In this document: in pieces, positions 13,210 to 13,497 of the stretch
How the letters are laid out: each line of letters starts with the position of its first letter
Numbering within the stretch: the first letter of the stretch is position 1
NCBI GenBank assembly: GCA_041497995.1
Contig: JBGQHM010000168.1
Location: 1 to 13,497, forward strand
Direction of reading: 5' to 3'
Length of the DNA: 13,497 nt
Source: DATKMS01 sp041497995
GTDB lineage: Bacteria > Desulfobacterota > Binatia > HRBIN30
Program-made: the position numbers and the translations under genes
The notes under the pieces: generated by a model
Told to the model about the DNA's origin: nothing
Databases searched by the model: none
What the model saw: only the letters and a program-made list of their open reading frames with translations

Positions 13210-13349
13210 TAACCGTCAAGCGCCGGTTACGGGCGTGTCCAAGAGTGTCCAACAAGCCCTCACGGACCCACGTAGAGACGACAGGATGCGCGTGCGATTG
13301 CCTGATTCTCTGCATGATCTCACCTCACGCAACCTGTCGTCTCAACGTG
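13210..13349. repeat. Inverted and direct repeats beside the attachment core
   Basis: The stretch 13176-13356 has no gene. It contains the inverted repeat TAACCG (13210-13215)/CGGTTA (13224-13229), the direct repeat GTGTCCAA at 13235-13242 and 13245-13252 (10-bp period), and a 17-bp inverted repeat CACGTAGAGACGACAGG (13269-13285) / CCTGTCGTCTCAACGTG (13333-13349) with one mismatch, arms 47 bp apart. The inner arm ends 8 bp from the tRNA fragment. These resemble integrase arm-type or Xis binding sites. Confidence 0.5.
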
Positions 13350-13356
13350 CCCATGT

Positions 13357-13408
13357 TTCAGGATCCTGTGGGGTAACACCCGTGGGGGTTCAAGTCCCCC
13401 CTTTCGCA
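13357..13408 (+). tRNA. tRNA-Leu 3' fragment: prophage attachment-site remnant (att core)
   Basis: From the anticodon loop TTCAGGA (13357-13363, anticodon CAG) the sequence follows a class II tRNA: stem 3' side TCCTG, a long variable arm with GGGTAACACCC, T-arm GGGGG-TTCAAGT-CCCCC (13384-13400), then acceptor 3' side CTTTCGC and discriminator A (13408). No CCA is encoded. The upstream bases (CATGT) cannot pair with TCCTG, and no GCGAAAG acceptor 5' strand exists nearby, so the 5' half is missing. A tRNA 3' half beginning at the anticodon loop is the standard duplicated core left by tyrosine integrases. The intact tRNA-Leu(CAG) is predicted at the far left end. Confidence 0.85.
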
Positions 13409-13497
13409 TTCCTAAAATCAAATACTTACGAACAGTGGGCGGAGAGGCAGAAGCCTCGGAGGGGCTCACTGTGCTCGCGATTGTGCCCGCGGCGGCG
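13409..13497. other. Probable host sequence with an RNA-like stem-loop
   Basis: This should be chromosomal DNA right of the attachment site. No gene is visible in 89 bp. The sequence 13432-13472 can fold: outer stem ACAGTGGGC (13432-13440) with GCTCACTGT (13464-13472, one G-U pair), and inner hairpin GAGGC-AGAA-GCCTC (13444-13457). No T-run follows, so it is not a standard terminator. It could be a small structured RNA or a chance fold. Confidence 0.35.

Larger units (their letters stand above)
1..13408. mobile_element. Right-hand part of a tailed-phage prophage or prophage-derived element
   Basis: The stretch holds a large terminase, a tail/baseplate-like protein, a primase-polymerase/helicase, a Cro/CI-type regulator and an excisionase-like HTH protein, in long same-strand runs with overlapping genes. 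It ends on the right at a tRNA-Leu 3' fragment that begins at the anticodon loop, which is a typical tyrosine-integrase attachment-site remnant. The left end lies outside the window. No integrase, portal, capsid protease, major capsid or lysis gene was found here, so the element is either incomplete in this view or genuinely reduced. The prophage class is well supported. Its completeness is not known. Confidence 0.75.

Noticed and set aside
12987..13376. A 129-codon rightward frame at the element's right end that could be a small integrase-associated gene
   Set aside because: It is antisense to the conserved protease start, contains many Cys/Arg/Pro residues, and runs into the tRNA fragment. 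No HTH or recombinase motif is seen.
13270..13408. A complete tRNA-Leu gene
   Set aside because: Only the part from the anticodon loop to the discriminator is present. The expected acceptor 5' strand, D-arm and anticodon 5' stem are absent upstream.

Overview
The window is GC-rich and densely packed, with overlapping genes. It reads as the right-hand part of a tailed-phage prophage (or a prophage-derived element) integrated into a tRNA-Leu gene of a high-GC bacterium. The host cannot be named from sequence alone. The long Thr-Pro linker of the secreted protein at 1218-1763, and the general flavour of the hypothetical proteins, recall uncultured deltaproteobacterial or Binatia-like genomes known from metagenomes. 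That is a weak inference.

Left part (1-1763). A leftward gene runs off the window edge. It is driven by a near-consensus promoter whose spacer contains a palindromic operator. Divergent from it are a small basic KGG-type protein, a ribbon-helix-helix protein overlapping it, the remains of a small membrane peptide, and a secreted Cys-rich/Thr-Pro-rich protein with its own promoter, predicted to be leaderless.

Central part (1780-10361, all leftward). This is one continuous, tightly coupled operon. In transcription order it encodes a Cro/CI-type regulator, a primase-polymerase fused to a RecA-like helicase and an HTH, a small protein whose gene carries a dense array of GTTCCG repeats (candidate replication origin), an excisionase-like HTH protein, a small zinc-finger protein, a candidate small terminase subunit, a conserved hypothetical, a zinc-ribbon protein, the large terminase subunit, a coiled-coil protein, a small basic protein, a tail/baseplate-hub-like protein and an Hjc-like endonuclease. 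Most junctions are stop/start overlaps. No portal, protease or capsid gene lies between the terminase and the tail gene, or anywhere else in the window.

Right part (10372-13408). A divergent control region with nested palindromes and phased direct repeats separates the leftward operon from a rightward gene for a zinc-finger plus HTH protein. Downstream is a disrupted small zinc-binding gene, apparently split by a 46-47 bp copy of part of the neighbouring zinc-finger gene. A leftward two-gene cargo unit follows: a ClpP-class SDH-type serine protease and a 76-residue partner. Next come inverted and direct repeats resembling integrase arm sites. The element ends at the 3' half of a tRNA-Leu that starts exactly at the anticodon loop and lacks its 5' half, a classic attachment-site remnant. 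Host DNA would resume at about 13409. This geometry predicts an intact tRNA-Leu, and probably the integrase, beyond the left edge of the window.

All calls were made by reading the sequence. No database search was run, so family names rest on recognised motifs.
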